Origin: Puffinus mauretanicus
Taxonomy: Eukaryota; Chordata; Aves; Procellariiformes; Procellariidae
Assembly (NCBI GenBank): GCA_023333565.1
Contig: JAJKFH010000102.1
Coordinates: 3,782,001-3,846,000 of the forward strand
Length of the DNA stretch: 64,000 bases
Direction: 5' to 3'
Positions 24,301 through 39,287 of the stretch are shown here, one piece after another. Within the stretch, counting starts at the first letter, position 1. Every line of letters starts with the position of its first letter. A program made the position numbers and the translations under genes. Under the pieces are notes generated by a model, which was not told where the DNA came from, made no database searches, and saw only the letters and a list, made by a program, of their open reading frames with translations.

Positions 24301-27300
24301 GATAGGATAAATTTATTAAGAAAATTTGGTGACATAATTATCAATCAAAGTAGGAGACTCTATGTTAATGCAAGACCAGCCTTCAGAGCAAGCATTGTTA
24401 GCTAAAAGAGAAGCTTTCTGTTGGGAAAACTAATAAGATAAAAAATGCCCTTTAAATCTTCTTTTTCCTACTATGATATTTTCCAGCGATTCACTGTTAA
24501 GGAAATATCCTAACAATACAATTAAGATGGGTATCTTTTATTTCTGAGAAAGGGGAGAAATATGAAGACCAACAGGAAAAACTGAATGAATAAACTTCAG
24601 ATAGATCCTGTTCATAGATGTAGCTCTTATTATTGCCACACTAATAAAGACCCTGCTTGAAAACAGGTTTTATTCTGGCTCGGCAACCTATTTCCATTCA
24701 TTTCACTCAGGTCTGGGCCATGATTTATAATTAACCGTACTGAAAGAAAATAAAACAGCTTTACAGATACAAAAGCTTCAAAGACTTAAAATCCCTATTG
24801 CAACAAAGGAACGTAAATAAATATGCCAAGCACCAAAGCCACCACTCACTGCTATTTTTAATTAGAGAATTAACCACCTCATCTAAAGCAAGATGAGTAT
24901 TAATTACCAAGATCAGGATAATTATGCAGACCTTGCAGAAAGTATCACCACAGCTGGAAGACCAGTATCTTGTGTAAAAGAAAAAAAGAAAAAAAAAAAC
25001 CAACCCAAAAAACCCCAAAACCACTCCACACATACAGAAGAATGGTCTAAAGAGGAAGGTGTCTATGGCACATGAAGGAATTTGTAGAAAGAGATAGAAA
25101 AAGGGGATTAAAATGTACCATAAAAATCAGTGTGTCTGGTAAGCCTACCTCAAGTATTTGAAGAGGATCAAAGAAGAAACTCTTCCAATGGAAGAGGTCA
25201 TGGATTTAGAGAGCCACTGGTATACTGCACCAGACCTTACTTTGGCACCTCATCTACAGCACCCAGGAATCTCTGTGCACCCATGTGGACTCGCACAAAG
25301 GACACTGGGAAAACATTTCCCACAGGACAAGCCCCAGCGCCATCACTAACTTCTCCCTTCCAGTGTCCAAGGAACGGCTATGAGACAGTTGCAAGAGAGA
25401 AAGCTAAGAACTAAAATTCTATTTGAGTTTAATATTTATTGAAATTCAGAGCAGTGGTTCTCAATTTGTACTTGACTTTGAAGGCTACTGCTTTTATTTC
25501 AGACCTGAGGAAGGGCCCAGGTGCCTGGGAAGTTTCTACTTTTTTTTTTTTCCCCCAAATAGGGTAATGAGCTAGCAAAGGATACTGTTTTTACTCACAA
25601 ATCCTAATCCCAACACGGCTACAATAGTGCACTCAATATCTCCATCTGAAGAGAGATATACAATAATTTGTTCTGGTTTGGGTTTTTGGTGGTTTTGTTG
25701 TTTGCTTTTTAAAAAAAAAAAAACAAACAAAACTGACTTGGAACCACTGACTGGTGAATACAGCTGATGTAGCACAGATACCACAGTTTTATTTCTCTTC
25801 TTCACACACTCTGATTTTTTTCATCACTTCCTTTTATTCCTTGTTACATCATACTTCAAACAAGATCATTAGACTTCAAAAGAGGGCACTCCAGACACTG
25901 ATTTGAAAGTCAGCTTGCAGTGTACAACCAACAAGCCATCAATTTGATTTTAGAAATGAGAACTTATAAATGATATTATAATATTAGTGAGCATATTTAG
26001 ATGGGCCAGCAGAAAACTCAGAAAGAAATAGTGTGCAAAGGGTGCTTCTTTCCAGATGCCATATGACCATGCTTCCCACCACCCTGAAGACACCACATGT
26101 CAAAAAGATCATGAAATTTGGACATACTTTTCCCTTTCACATTGAAAACAGGCTGGGAGTTTAGCTAATGAAATATTTCTGAACAGTTTCTTGCACTGAA
26201 AATGTTGTGAAAATGTTAAGAAATGACAAAGACTTACTATAGTAATACTGTAAGTATATAAAAATGAACAAGACAATGTCTTTAGGTGTTGTCTGTTGTT
26301 CTACATAAAGTTTTCCTTTCAGTCTGGCCAAAAAATGAGTGAACTCCCAACATAGTTAAAATACTGCTTGCTGCTGCAAGTTGACCAAATGAAACTGGCT
26401 TAACCACCTATCCACATCTACTTGCAAGCTTAATAGTTGTGTCATGACACACTGACATTATTAAAATTGGCGTGGTAGAGACCATAACAAAAGCTGAACT
26501 GAAACTATATAATGACATACTCCAACCAGACCATTAAAATTAACATGGAGGAGGAGGAGGAAAAAAGACAGGAGCACTCATCAATGCCTCTCTAATTTAG
26601 TTTAATAGAACTGTGGCAAGATCTAATTCTTGTTTTCACAAATTTACTTTCTTCAGTTTTGGTGAAGTTGCTGTATTAGCTTTTATCCTTGTAGGCCGTG
26701 TAGCCAGACACCGACACTGCAGTTATTGTCGTCTCAGACATGGCAATAAATGACTCCCATTGCAAGACTTTCTTATTGTTCACTACTTAATCTTTCACTC
26801 CAGCCCTATTTAATAAAAAAAAAAGCCAAACACAAAAAACCCACACAGCTGATATCTATTCTTATTTATTCTCAACATGGCAGCGCACAGAATAAGGACA
26901 AAGGCCCATTTCCATTAAAATCCATCAGCTAGTTACTTAGAAGAACCAGTTTCTAGGTTAGTAGTAGGTTACAATCTTTAAACAAGACAAAAAAAATTGA
27001 GTAGGAGCAACATCCACTGGTTTCCCAATTATCTTAAACACCCAACATCCATACTATTGTGGACCACCCATTGATGGTATCCTTTGATGATATGGACCCA
27101 GCATCGTTTATGAAATCTTGATCTCTTCCACAAATAAAGTGCTCCGAATGCCAATTCACACAAGTCTGAAAAGCCTCAAACTTTACTATGGGAAGGGTTC
27201 ATACTGTGTATCTTACTGTAAGATTTACATTTTCTATAAGGTGCAAAAAAAAAAAAAGGCAGTTTCCATACAGTTCAGTGAAAACAGAGAAGGCTATGTT

Positions 27301-30300
27301 TAATGAAGGTGAACAAATATGTAAGATTTAAAAGTTATTGATCAGATCACAGCAAATTAGCAATGCTGAGCTAAAAGGTAAGCTCACCGTGGAGCTCAAT
27401 AGCAAAACTATAACTTTTAAAACTTAATAAATGAGCACATGCTATTCTAGTAATGCTGATTAATTCTTCAAACTTCCCTATTAAGAAAGGCCTAAATCAA
27501 ATAATGTGCAAACAAGGCAGCAAATGAAGCTTCACACGGCTGATATGCAAAAGCTTATGACTTTAGGTAACATGATTTAAAACAAACACACCATCACAAG
27601 TTTTTGGAATTAAACAAGATTTTAATGCTAGAAAAGTTAGTAGAGTGTTCATGTTCTCAGAAGTAATTTAAAATATTCCCCTAGTATTTTTTAATGTACT
27701 TGCAACATCATGTATACATGAAAGTATTAAATTAACACTAGATACCTGGAAAGTATTTGAATTAATTCCAAATCTAGTCAGCATGTCTCCTAAAAGGGAC
27801 CAGGTTTTCACTTGTCACGCACACATGTCCTCAAAGCTATGTAGTTACGAAGCTGTGGTGTATAGCAGCAACATTGCCAATACCTCAGCATGGAGGTTTG
27901 ACTCTGAAGCTGGTTTATAGACACTAACAAGAGAAAACTGTATGTTATCTTTAAAACTTACCCTGTGTTACAGGAATCCTATTTCTTTCAAACTCAGGGG
28001 CCTAAGAAAATTACTCTGTCTTTAATCTATGGGGGAAAAAGCTGCTCCTGAAATTTGGTATCTAAGTTGCCATCCAGTCACTCAATGGATGACTACCTCT
28101 TGTATTTTTCATTAATAGTAGGAGACATCTTGAGAAGGGGCCTACATACACAGTGTCCACACAGTAAGGTAACAACAAAACCAAAACCATACGGACTCTG
28201 AAAATAAGGCAAAAGAGAGAAAAGGCAGAAGAAAACAAAATTAATTTTTAAAGAGAATAGGAGAATAAGTTGCACTATAAGTTATCTTAAGACCTAGCAC
28301 CAGCAGTCACTGACTTTCACAAACCCTGTTCAGTTCTCCCATCTATGAAAGAAAAAACCCATATCACCATCACTCAGGGGTGCTAAGTGAACCAATTGAG
28401 ATATTCAATTTAATACTGTCAAAAATAAAATGATTTCGTTGTCACTGGAAAATACGCAGTGGAAAAAAATACGTTTTTCAAGGGAACATTACTTCGTCTT
28501 TTTTCCCTTCTACTTGAAATACCTCCTTGACACCAATCAGGTAATCTAAAACATTTCCCACCCCACAGCAGAGTGCAGTAACGTAGAGATATGAGAAGAG
28601 CCATGTGACTTGTTCCCTTGTACAGAATTGTGAAGTCAAATGGCCAGTCCCTCTATATCATACAGTATTTCCCTGATGTTCTTCCTTCTGAACCATGAGT
28701 TTGAAACAATAAACTTCAAGGACAACTTCCTCTCACCTAGGGTTGAAAACAGGCATATGGCTGCGCAGTAAGATGCATGACCTTGAACACAGCCTATGCA
28801 GCTCTTTCAGACACGCAATAACTCACCTGCATCCAAACATCAGCTGGAGATGCTTGTTTGGGTCACCAAAAATCTTGAGCATCAACTTTTGTTTGCATTA
28901 ATGGGCACATAACCCAAAGAGACTATATTGCAATTCAGCGAGTAAACAAAAGGCACTATCTTAAACATCTAAGCATAACTGATCCGTCCACACTGGGGCT
29001 ACAATTATTCAGCACAAAGCGATTCAAGTGTAAAAGAACTTACTGAACTGAGGTCACAGCTGAATGAAGTCACACCCTGCCGTGGTATTAACACCGTACT
29101 TCTGTAACTCAGCATTTGTATTGTGGAAGAAAAATAGACTGAACAATAACAGATTCCACAATTTGTGGGAAAAAAATTAATTTAAACTTTTGGCATTTCA
29201 TGTCTCTGATTTTCTAGTTTCACCTACTTACGTGTCTTTGTACAAACAATTTTCTCCTCCATCAGTCTGGGCCAAGCCCTTCCTCTTCATGCATTACAAA
29301 AATGAAAACATATATTCAACTCATGTCAAATTTTTGAGGTTTGTTTTTTTTTAAATTACCTGATCAAGTGCAGAAACGTGAATTTTTTCCAAATCAATCA
29401 ACAAATTCACATTTCCAAAAGCAGTCTCTGATGTGAATGCCCATGCTTGGCAAGTTACGGGCTTGACTTTTAGAAGCAAAAGTATATACTTTTTAAAATT
29501 TCAATGCCCTTATAATCACATCGTAGGTTTCCAGCAAACATCCAGCAATTAAAGATGACAAAATTAGAAACCTTATAAAAGACAAATTATAATCAGTGCA
29601 AAATGTTTTCGGCTCCAATTTCCTCTAATTGTGGAGTTTGAATTTTCACATAGCACAAGAAAATTTTGTCCAGGAATTTGTCATTGCTGGTTACCAAGCC
29701 AAATTTTATAAGCTATCGCTAGAAAGGGATTCTAAGACTGCAACCAGGTATTTTATTGCAATTTCCCCATTCATCGAATTGAAAACATTTTGCTGAGGCA
29801 TTCCAATGTCAATATTTTTTTTAAACGGATGTCAAATAGGTTCCCAATGGGAACCTCAGTCTGAGACAGGAGCCCAACATACCCTGCTCCCAGGAAACCT
29901 CAGAGGAGCTCTATTTTTTTGAAAGTTCCCAGAGGTTTTGAAGGAAGCTAACTTTCAAAAATCTTCCAGAATATGGAATTACTGTTGTCCACTCAATTCT
30001 TTTATTATAAATAAGCATGTGTGAAATAAGTGTGGGTGGGAAAGTGAAAGGGAGAAAGGGAAGGAGCTAAAAAATCCAGATGCGGTAATGCTTTTTGATC
30101 TTTTCCTGCTTGGAGGGGAGAGGGATGGGGTTGGGGATATCGGAGCACACCATTTGTTTCCATGCACTTCAAGAATTGTTCTAGAGCTGATTCTAGTGAT
30201 CTTAACACGACTAAGAAATACCCATCTAAAATCTTTTTTCAAAGACACGGTTACGCTCCTACAGAGCTAAGAAAGAGTTAAATAACCTCTTTACCTTTCA

Positions 30301-33000
30301 AGATGAGTCACTGCTTTATGGGGATCTTGCACAAATGATAGTCATTGGAGATACTATGTTCCCGAAAAAAAGCATTTGGACCACTCTGTATCTCTTTGGT
30401 ACTTCTAATACATAATACTGAACAGAACTGTCAGACTTCACAAGCTGCTCAACTTTCAATAGCAATGATACTACTGCAAAGTGAGTTACACCTTCAATTG
30501 GAATAAGAAGGATTACCCATTGAGATAGTCCTTAAAGCAATGAATGTTATCTAAGAACTACTTTCTATAAGGCCCTTATCCTCCTAGTTACACCCATGTG
30601 GCTAGAAAACATGTAGAGCCCTGCAAAAGACGCTAGAGAGAGGGCATCCGCAGAAATTTTTGGAAGGATGAGGGCCTATATAAATAGAGCTTTCTTCCAC
30701 ATTGCAACTAAGAAATTCTGTTTATTATAAAACTTCACCAACTCCTTACCAGTGATTAAATTTTGTTTATAGAGCTCTGAGTTGCCTATACCGTTATACA
30801 TTTTCTATTTGAAGAGCTTGAGAAGGATAATTTTTCCTTTTCCAGAAGGCACACTAGATAAACTTTAAACTCGTACCCAGTTTCAAAGGAAAAATATTTG
30901 TCCTACACAAAGCCTCCATTCAGAGTCCCTGTTTTTACTACAGTAAGAAAAATAGCTGTGCCCTGGATAATTTGTTCATGTATGCCAATAAAAGCACATT
31001 GGATTAGAGCCAGCACTTCTAGCAAGGACCCAAAGACTTCTGAAATCCTATGAAAAGCAGAACTCTTCTTTTCTCTACTTATCCTTTTTCTATTTGCCAT
31101 TCCCAGTACTTATTACTTGTTTCCATTACATTTGTCTTTATATTACTGTGAGAAGTAACTAGAAGAGGAAAATAAGACTAAAGAATAAAAGCAAGGCTTT
31201 TAAAGAAGCTCTTCTATGAAAAAAAGCTTTCCGATATCTTATACAATGCTTATAATGTTAAGCATGTACCCTTTTGAACTCCACCCTAATTAAAAATGAT
31301 AAAAGAGACTAAAGTATATTCATGTTTTACAGGTATAAAGAATTAAGAAACATACTGACATAGATACTTAGGCACCTATGCTTTCATGCAGGACTCTGAT
31401 CAAGATGCTTGCTAGGGCAGGTCTGTGGCAGAGCCAGGGTATAAAAGAACCTAGAGAAAATTCTTGGGAAGTTATTCAGATCATAGCAGGATTTATCGTG
31501 CATATGTGCTTCCCCAAAACCCAATGTTTTTCTAAACAGTTTCACAATCAATCACAGAAAATGGGGCTGAAAAGGAAAGAAATCAACTCCCATCCTCAAG
31601 GCAGGAGCAAATGCGCCAAGGTACCTCCCAAGAGGTATTTGGCCAATCTCGTCCTTGGGCCACAAGTGAGAGAGGCTAAAACCCCAGCCTGGGGAAACAC
31701 ATGGGCTCATTAGCCTTTCTTTGAAGAAGTTTTTCTCAATAAATAATCTAAATCCTTTTTGCCATTTAACCTCACGTGATACTGCTTCTGTCCACAGCAT
31801 ACCCATGAAATACATCAGGTTCTTAATTTTAGAAAAAGAAAAAAATGTAACAACAACATGCATGCAATCAGTGTTAAAATGGGCTTATAAAAATATCCTG
31901 TTCCTCAGTCTTGTTTGATAAAGAATAGTTGGCTTAATGCTACCTCCTCTCTCTTTTATAACTTATCACTCATATCAACACTGCAATAGGCCTACAAGGA
32001 TGTCGTCTCATGCGTATCATCTCATATGTTTTTCCAGCTAAGCAATCCAAAGTAAGCAGACGTCAATTTCTATTTTCCCATAGGAGCCCACAAGGCAAAT
32101 TTCAGGGGGAACAATATTACAGTTACTTCATCTATATATTATTTTTCATTATCTCAGTGTTTTTCTAAACCGTATCCCCTTGCTTCTTCAACTTTGTATA
32201 ACCTCTTCTCTTTCCTCATATTGTTTAATTCAGCCTTATGCTTTTCTCCTCCTTTTCTTTTTGTCATGCACATCTACAGCAGACTTTCTGAAACAAAGTA
32301 GTTCAAGAAAAAATAATCCAACTCCCAGCCTCAAAAATAGTTCCCGATGTTGTCCAAGGCCTTTGAGATAGGGACTCAGCTTGCCATCCACATCGTGACT
32401 GTCCTTCATCTCCTGTCTGATTGGATGACCACTTAGATAATTAACACGGTCGTAAATATTGTCTTTCCCAATGGACGTAGCAAAAGCATTAGAGGTAGGT
32501 TTTTTTGTGAATGGATGTGGTAATTTATGTTTCCCAGCTATTGCTTTAAGCTTTCTGAAAACTCACAATCATTCACAGACACATTTAGGTGAAACAGCAG
32601 AAGTAATTATTGCTCTAATTGCCTACGCCCCCTCTTTCTGCCTTTACAAGGATGCAAAAACGTGACATAAAAATCTCAACTTCTCTCTGGGAGCCAGAGT
32701 TTGAAATCCAGCGCAGAAGAGTGAGTTGCAACTTACAGGGGTTGAGGTTATGGCCCAAATAAGATTTAGCACAGGGATAAGGCAGTTTACTGGGACAGCA
32801 GAGAGGTTGTCAGTTGCCCCATCTTTGTTCATCCACAAACAGCTTAGGTAGTCCCCAGGCTACCCACACTTGGGTCATATTATAAAAATTTTCTTCAGAA
32901 ACCAAGGAGGTAGCCCTTGTGAGACTCCCCACGCCAAAGTGGTACTTCGCAAAAAGCCCGCTGAACAGAGGCCTGTTCTCATGTTCCCCAGCCACTTTCT
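18347..33000. other. probable EPS8 intron 1, left part: nothing recognised
   Basis: A+T-rich sequence with scattered homopolymer and CAAA/GTTT-type low-complexity patches (20768, 24985-25025, 25675-25735). No exon, CR1 or LTR was recognised. The short open frames have no coding character and no supported splice sites. Confidence 0.6.
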
Positions 33001-34500
33001 TACGCTCTAAGAAACAGACCTAAATGGCTTTTAAAATCTTCTGTTCTCTCCAGACTTGCCTTTACTGCACCAGCTATCCGTATGTTACTTCACTGACATG
33101 CCAACCCCGTTTTATTGCAAAAAGGCCACAACACAATGGCAAACCTCCACAGAGCGCAGTCAGCAGCGCAGACCAGTGAAGATTTTGCATCAGAGGCGCC
33201 ATGTCTCCTGCTGCTGCCGTCTGCAGCTGGACACTCTCTGCCAGATGGCAACACAGCAACAGCGCCTGGTGTTACTGAACCTCCCCCGGCCTGGTCTGAA
33301 ACACTACGTTTTGTCTCCTGTTTCCACAAGCAAGTGGGACAGATGCAGCCTACTGCTCGCGTAAGACGAGCCTCCCCAGTCCGTGCGATGATCGCCCACC
33401 CCACAGCAAAATGGCCGCGGGGCTTCAGCTGCTCAGGCGCAGCAGGACTTGGGTGAGAGCAGCCTTCAGTCATACCTCAAGCTGGTATTTCAGCAGCAAC
33501 CTGCCCCATATTGCGCTCAGCACACCGTTCAGCCCTACAAAGCTGTTTTTATAAATATCCAAGTAACAGCCGGTGATGGTCTGTAAAAACCTCTCCTGAA
33601 GCAGAGCTGCCCCCCCACCCAGCACCACGCAGGTCCCCAGCAGCCACCCTGGTGTGGGCCTGGCTCCGTGTCCCACTGGAGCCACCTTCTCCAGAAACAA
33701 CCCTGCGGGCCACCCACCCCAGGGGAAGTCGCGGCTGTTCCCCTTGTCGCCGTTAATTGGGATGTTGATTGCGTGGCGGGATCGGAGAGGTCACCGAATC
33801 ATTCGCTGCCCGTGCACAACAAGGTCAATACTCATAGCCAAAGGCATCAGCACAATTAGTATCTAGCCAAGCCGGCCAAGCCAACTACCTTCATGCCCTT
33901 TGTCAAAGGGAAAACAGCATGGCTGGAGTCCAGAGCACCGGAGGTGACATTTAGGCAAAACACACGTCCAAAAAAATATGCTTCCTTTGCCATTATTCAG
34001 CTTTGTGACTCAGTTCTTCCAAGCATATGTAAATCTCAGCCAGTGCCAGCCTCTCAGGTGATATTAACGGGAGATACACGCACCCATTTTCCCTAAACGA
34101 AGTTAGAAAAACGGAATGAGATTGCTGCTCTAATCAGATTGGGGAGGAGAAAGATTACAGAAATTAGAAAGGGAGAAGGCCATTGGATTCAGCCCTTTTC
34201 CTGCTACAAGACTGTTACCCTGCGCATGAGCTTTCCAGTTTTATTGCTGGAGCAGCACCTCTTGAAAATCTTACAGCCAAAGGAAAAAAAAATGCAGCTG
34301 AGACACGAGAGAGTCCTTCTGCCAGCAGAAACGTAGTGGTGGAAGCACAACTGTTCTGCCCTTCCCCTCCTGCCCGTGCACCCCTGCCACGCTTGCACGG
34401 CACGCTTGCTCCTGTCACCCAGGAGTTTCTCTTTTACCTTAGGAGGTGCCCTCAGTTTGGATTCTCACACCTGGCTAAAGGAAAGGTACACCGGGTTTCA
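33001..34500. other. G+C-rich patch in probable EPS8 intron 1
   Basis: 33.1-33.8 kb is distinctly richer in G+C and CpG than its surroundings, with overlapping open frames in both strands as such composition gives. CAAAATGGCCGCG at 33407-33419 resembles a YY1 site and a good start-codon context. No protein family was recognised. It could be an alternative promoter, a non-coding transcript or an old unrecognised element. Confidence 0.4.
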
Positions 34501-37500
34501 GCTGACAGCCTTGAGACTTGCTAAAACCCACATTCATTTGGAGGAAATACTTGAGAACTTCTTATCCAGGGATGGGGAGAAAGCTCACACTCTTTTAGGC
34601 TCAAATAAGGGCACTTGCAGCCAAAAGCCTCAAAACCCCTTATAATTTCTGAAAGATCGAGCCCTCTTGCCCCCATCTTTCTCATCGCCTCTTTTCCCAG
34701 TGAAGAGCGTGTATAGCTCGCTTTAGAAAAAGTCCCCAGAATATTTGTATGCTTCTGCAGGGAACATATTAGAAAATCACAGATTTTGGGAAGGGAGAGG
34801 ATCCATTATTCTACAAACAGGGAAATCCCAACAGATGTCCTAACATCTTTTCCTGCTGCCCAGATCGATTGGCAAGCACCAGGGGCTCCTGTGTAGTTCA
34901 CTCCTGCCAAGTTTTACTATTGCTTAGCAGATGGCTACTTCTCACTGTGCACAGGGCTTTTCCCTCCCCGGCACTGAACAGTTTCACATCAGCCAGAAGC
35001 AGAGGCACCGGTTCACCAGGCTTCGCGACCAGCTCCCTTCACACCTGCACCATCAACAGCGTGGCCCCACTCTCCTGCTCAGGCTTGGTGCAATCTGGAA
35101 GCTCAAGAGATGCTAAACACCCACTTTCCTTTTAATCACGAGCAGAAGCAGCACTGCAGCCCTAATGCACGGGATCAGATGGCTCTGGCACGTGACGAGA
35201 AGGACAAAGCGCTCCGGTAACACAAAACCAGCAGCGGCGATGGCTCTCCTTCAGAATTTCGGGCATATATTGCACAGCGTCCTCATTCCCGGTAATGAAG
35301 TCTAACACACTGAACTGTGGCAGATGACACTTGCTTTGAATGGTTAACAAACAAGTCTTTAACCACTGTAAATTGTCCTTAGTACATAAGATAGTAAGGC
35401 GGCTCTAATGAGGGAGGAGATGATACTCTCTTGGACTTGCTTTTGAAAAGGGAATATGTAAAATGTGATGTCATGTAATTTGCACTTCCCTAATATTAGG
35501 CTGTTTTTATCTAATGTTCCTCTCCTTCTCATGTTTTAGTGCACTCCAAGGGGATATTATCTGAGAGGATAATACACATGATGCAGAAAACTAGCCACAT
35601 GCAATATAAAAACTAATGCCAAACTGACCACAAATGCTTTTCCAGAGCTGATTTCCAAAACTGTCCAAGCGGAGGCAAGGAATGGAAGAAATCTCTCACT
35701 CCTGACTCACGCTGTTGGCCTGAACATGGGGTGGTTCGTTACTCAGAAATGGCATTTGGACGCCCCTCTTCCCAGGAGCAGAGTGCTGCAGATGTGGGAG
35801 GAAGCATCCGCAGCTCCAGATTTGTGGAAGAAAAAAGATTGCACAAAACTTGAGGAATTTGAGATACATTTCAAGCTACAAGAGTAACAAAGGAAATTGT
35901 AAGCAGCATATTATTTTTTGTGTATTTTCAAATTATTTAGAGAACCGTATGTCTACAACATAATATATTTTGCTTACTGTCCACATCCCACAGAGTTAGT
36001 CTCAGATGTGTTGCTCTCTCCCAAGCCTACAAATAAGGCGAGGGCGAAAACCTTGCTTCCACTTTATTTTTTGTTCTTTCTTTCAATCCCTGTTAAATTT
36101 TAACCCTTGTCTTGTTGCATACAGAAAACAGACCTTTGACATGTGATTGCTAATACAAGAAATATTCGGAGCAACAGTGCAATGCTTAAAATCAAATTAC
36201 AAAAGCAGGAAAAAGCAGTCCATAGGGTTACCAAAATTCTTGGAAACTCTGTTAGAAGATGAAGATGAAGTTTAAGAACTATTTAGAAGTGGGATGCAAG
36301 GGGTAAAGTCATGACAGTGTACTGAGTCTGAGACTGCCTGGACACTGAAATAGTTATTCAGCACAGATAATAATTTCAAGTCAACTATGAGATAGGCTAA
36401 CTGATAGCATGAATTAGAAGTGAAAGAAAACTCTGAAAGAAAAACAGCATTATGAGATGCAAACCAGTCTCCACATGAAAGCTACAGTTTTCCAATTTTT
36501 TTTCCTTTCCAGAGTGTTCTAGGGGAAGGGGGTGAAAGAATCATAGATCACTCAGTTGCTCAGCTTCTATTTGTCTTTTTTAAATACTGATTTTGAAAAA
36601 GATTCAAATTTTATGAGAATCAAGGCACTTGCATGCACCAAGATGATTCTCAGAAGAAAAACATGGCGTGAGTAATATTTGTGTGCGCAGTAGTGCAGTC
36701 AGCTGGACACTTTTGTCATCTTTAACACTCACTTCCAAATGCCTCAGTAAATAATTTACTTCACCACAATATGCTCCTGGGATTAAATCCTACGCTGTGT
36801 AATTTGAGCATTGCTGTTCACAGATCGGTCTGCTCAGAACTCCCAAAATATTAAAAACCCTAAACCTAAACTGGGAGAGACCATTGGCACTCTGAATACT
36901 CCAAACTTAAAAAAAAAAAAGTTTTAGAAAGGAAATTTACTCTTCTCAGAAATTTACAATCCTCCACCTTCATCAGCTACTCTTGAAAAATTGCACCCTT
37001 CCATGTCTCCTCCCCACTCCCTTATATGAAGGAAAAAATATCTCAATTGCCAATATCAGGTTGGTCAAGAACAAAACTCAGATGCCTGAACTTCATAGTT
37101 TTGATAGATTTTCAGAATAAAATCAGAAATCAATGAGCTTGAGAACCTGCTCCTACTTTAAATTGTTAGGCCAAGTTGGACCTGAAGCTTAGCTGTTCTG
37201 CAGTTATATCAACTTTTCTTTTTTGACTGTGCACAGCGCTTACTGTATTGCATACATAAAAAAGGTGTGCACAGCATTTAATTTTTATTTGTTTGTTTCG
37301 ACCACCTCACATAACCACAGTCTCTAGGAAAGGAATTAGAAGTTTACTGTTAAAATATTACAACTAGAAACAGCCTGGGTTGAGCGAGGGTTCCACAGAG
37401 GTAAAGCTTAATTATTTACAGTTTAGTCCTGAGAGACTAGGTCCCGAGGTCATTTATTACCAAGAATGAATATAAATCACTGGTTTCTATTTTTGTAGTG

Positions 37501-39287
37501 CAATCACCAGCACTCAGTAAGAGCTATGAGGTGAGTAGGAGGAGATATCCACCCTTAAATAACACCATGGGACGGACTTTATGAGCAAGAAAAATGACAG
37601 AGGATAAATGTATCTGCTTAAAAAGGGGAGATATGTTCCAAAACATGAAGAATTGACATAAGTAGTCAGTAGCTTTACTGAATCTTCAAATGAGAGAAGT
37701 TATTCAGAACATGCCAGCAGCTCTCCGAGCAAACCGTGAAAGCGAAAGCTCTCTGGAACAGCAGGAGCTGACGCCTGAGCCCACGCTGAGGAAGCTGGAG
37801 CCACCCTGCTAACCCCTGTGCCCACAGGACACGCCACGCACTGGCGTCGGAAAGCCTGCCAATGCTGCACGGATCGCACCATCAGTCGGATGACGCTGGC
37901 TGTGAACCCATGTAGCCAACCCCACCTGTGCAGCTGTCGTCCACTGCAGGACCCTCTCCCGAAGCGCCAGCACGGGTGCCTTTTGCTGGCACAAGTGCTG
38001 GGGAGATGCCAGTAGGCTACAGAGGCAGGAGCAGCACGAGCAGCAGGCACAGGCTCCCACCTCTGCGCAGGCGCACGCCGGGGAGGAACAGGAAAAGCAC
38101 ACACCCCGTGAGCCAAGCAAGTACAAAGGTTTCAACAACAATACACGTGGGAGCGGGCACAGCTATATTGGATCACGTCAGCTTTTACAACAACAAAACA
38201 AATCCCAGGACTGGCAGGGATCTTGGCTGCAGCCGGAGGGTGCACCCAGTAGTGCAGGAGGACCTATGTGCCACAATCCCCCAGCGACAAGGGAATCTTG
38301 AAACTGTTGATTATACTCTACGGCTTAGACTAGATGTCATCCCAAGTACCTCTGTATTTGTATCTTTATTGCAGCAACCACCACGGCCCTAACGGTATCT
38401 CTTACTCTGCTTAGGAACAGATTATTTCTCCCCACTTTGTTGTGGTCAGTCAAAAAAAAGAAAAGGAAATAAAAAGAAAGAAAAGAGAATTATCATGAGA
38501 ACAATGATGAGCACAGTACTAATTAAGGCATAGTTCAGGGCAATATCTGAACTCTCCATGGCATGGCTTGCGTGAACAGCCCGCATGACTCCCTCACACG
38601 CTCCCAAGGGAGATGGTGGCTTGGATAACTTGCAAAGAGGATCCAGAAAAAAATCCAGGTGATTTGGGTGCGTGTGTAACTTTGTAATATAGGTATTGAT
38701 CATACAAGCCAAAAGAGCATAATTTTCAGTACCTGCCTTCTGAAAACAAAGGTAGTTTCAGGTAACTAAGATCGAATATCACAAGGTATAAAACATGCAC
38801 TAAGCCCTGTGTTGATGTGAATTCCAAGCAGGTATTTGCAGATCTGTATTTATTGTTCCAAGTTCCAAAAGCATATGATTCTTCTACTTCAAGGAAAAAA
38901 AATGCCATGCTATGCACTAGTAGTTAATGTACATTGGACCACAAATCACCATTTGTAGAATAAACATATTAGGAGGGTCTATATCATTATAGCCAAGCAA
39001 TAGTGTTTATGCTTTGTGATGATAGCGGTAGCAAAACAAATGCTTGGTTATACAAGGAATGAAAGTTCAATGATTCAGTAACATAACAAGTCAACTGCAA
39101 AATGAATATACACAAATGTATCACTAAGACAATATATTACTGTAGAAAATTTTAACCTGGTGAATAAGTGGAATCACCCTGTTGTTACTGAGTTGTTTTT
39201 AAATGGGCATAAAGTAATGCAAGTGTGGTAATGACCAATTAGAGGAGACAAAAAGCTACAAGTTAATCCTTTTCTTATACCTTGATT
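34501..39287. other. probable EPS8 intron 1, with a second G+C-rich patch at 37.7-38.3 kb
   Basis: Mostly A+T-rich. 37700-38300 is G+C-rich, with a 154-codon plus-strand open frame (37928-38392) and a 138-codon minus frame. Neither has recognisable domains; the overlap of both suggests composition rather than coding. TGCGCAGGCGCA at 38064-38075 is an NRF1-like site with one central mismatch. Confidence 0.4.

Noticed and set aside
37928..38392. 154-codon plus-strand ORF as a gene
   Set aside because: Low-complexity Arg/Ser/Pro composition in a G+C-rich patch with an equally long antisense ORF; no recognisable family.
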